In this document: piece by piece, positions 5,353 through 5,966 of the stretch
How the letters are laid out: each line of letters starts with the position of its first letter
Position numbering within the stretch: the stretch's first letter is position 1
Source of the DNA: Planctomycetota bacterium
GTDB taxonomy: Bacteria; Planctomycetota; Phycisphaerae; WQYP01
Assembly (NCBI GenBank): GCA_021852245.1
Contig: JAJZNY010000472.1
Span: 1-5,966 of the forward strand
Length of the DNA: 5,966 nucleotides
Direction of reading: 5' to 3'
Notes under the pieces: generated by a model
Databases searched by the model: none
Told to the model about the DNA's origin: nothing
Seen by the model: the letters and a program-made list of their open reading frames with translations, nothing else
Made by a program: the position numbers and the translations under genes

Positions 5353-5966
5353 ATGACACACGGTGCAGATAACCAGGCGGTACCAATCAATGACCGCGCG
5401 TCCGGTGTGGCAGGCAATCCGCCGAGCCCCGTAACCGCGACGCTCATGGCCGAGGATATTTCCCGGGCACGGGATCGCCTCGCCGTGGAAAAAGCACGCG
5501 GACAGGGACCACGGCCCGGCGGGTGGGGCGCGATTCGTCTGTTTTGGCTCCTCATCGGGCCGGGCGTTCTCGTGTTCCTCGGTGAAAACGACGCCCCCAG
5601 CATGCTCTCTTACGCCGCCACCGGCTCCACCTTCGGCATCGGTTTCTTCCTCCCCTTTATCGTCATCACCTTCATGGCCGCATGGATCGTACAGGAAATG
5701 ACCTCCCGGCTCGGGGCCGTCACCCACCGCGGCCACGCCGAATTAATATTCGACCGCTTCGGCCCCTTCTGGGGGTTCTTCTCCATGGCGGATCTGTTTC
5801 TCGGCAATTTTCTCACGCTCGTTACCGAGTTCATCGGAATTCGAGCCGGGCTCGGCTATTTCGGCGTTCCTCCCGCCATAGCCGTTGGCGGTGCCATCAT
5901 CCTGATCCTCGCCGTCACCATGACCCGGCGCTATTGGACGTGGGAACGCATCTTGCTGGCCCTGGC
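5353..5966 (+). CDS. NRAMP-family divalent metal cation transporter, C-terminus cut by window edge
   Basis: This is an inner-membrane transporter, probably a proton-coupled importer of a divalent metal. About 204 residues are visible; family members are usually 400-500 or more. Residues 1-60 are a long polar, probably cytoplasmic tail. The first helix is LFWLLIGPGVLVFLGENDAP (63-82): the GPG plus eight residues places DAPS (80-83) where classical NRAMPs have DPGN. Asp80 keeps the metal-binding Asp, but Asn is replaced by Ser. Residues ~94-116 are the second helix, followed by VQEMTSRLGAVTHRGHAELI (113-132), which matches the conserved LG-V-TG-(K)-LAE loop. Further helices are at ~138-155 and ~156-168 (VTEFIGIRAGLGYFG, matching AEVIG in the family) and ~174-190. 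The gene is divergent from a DtxR-type repressor with operator-like repeats between them. The start is uncertain: the frame is open back to ATG 5263 and GTG 5329. ATG 5353 is chosen because GGGAAGG lies 15 bases before it, a weak site. ATG 5446 is also possible. Confidence 0.88.
   Translation, partial: MTHGADNQAVPINDRASGVAGNPPSPVTATLMAEDISRARDRLAVEKARGQGPRPGGWGAIRLFWLLIGPGVLVFLGENDAPSMLSYAATGSTFGIGFFLPFIVITFMAAWIVQEMTSRLGAVTHRGHAELIFDRFGPFWGFFSMADLFLGNFLTLVTEFIGIRAGLGYFGVPPAIAVGGAIILILAVTMTRRYWTWERILLAL

Noticed and set aside
5311..5736. A 141-codon minus-strand open frame antisense to the transporter start
   Set aside because: It overlaps a well-supported NRAMP coding region, and its Gly/Glu/Pro-rich translation shows no domain.

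Overview
The window is about 58-60 % GC by eye and looks like a chromosomal piece of a Gram-negative bacterium, because it encodes an outer-membrane TolC-type efflux channel. Gene style and content (a multidomain acyl-CoA synthetase/acetyltransferase, a divergent NRAMP-type transporter, a TolC with a long loop-rich N-terminal strand region) would fit Planctomycetota or a similar environmental phylum. That assignment is inference only: no rRNA or other marker gene is present.

Layout. (1) Positions 3-1286, plus strand: the C-terminal ~427 residues of a TolC/OEP-family protein whose N-terminus lies before the window. (2) 1287-1415: a short convergent gap with weak hairpins. (3) 1416-4169, minus strand: a complete 917-residue fusion of an ADP-forming acyl-CoA synthetase (both subunits) with a C-terminal GNAT acetyltransferase. 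(4) 4170-4360: a 191-bp gap with a possible very small reading frame and a hairpin. (5) 4361-5128, minus strand: a complete DtxR/MntR-family metal-dependent repressor of 255 residues. (6) 5129-5352: a 224-bp divergent control region with two good sigma70-like promoters and an array of TTTGAT/ATCAAA-type operator candidates. (7) 5353 to the window end, plus strand: the first ~204 residues of an NRAMP-family divalent metal transporter.

The clearest functional unit is the divergent repressor/transporter pair. A metal-loaded DtxR-type protein probably binds the repeats between the two genes and represses the transporter and perhaps itself. The transporter has DAPS where classical NRAMPs have DPGN in the first membrane helix, and the regulator has Asn and Lys where classical MntR has Asp8 and Glu11. 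The transported and sensed metal therefore cannot be assumed to be Mn2+. The synthetase/acetyltransferase lies downstream of the repressor on the same strand and could be partly cotranscribed with it, but nothing visible ties its function to metals. The TolC fragment belongs to a separate transcription unit that starts before the window.

I see no mobile element, CRISPR array, tRNA or rRNA. I do not find a clearly unprecedented multi-gene system. The points most worth checking are the altered metal-site residues and the operator array.
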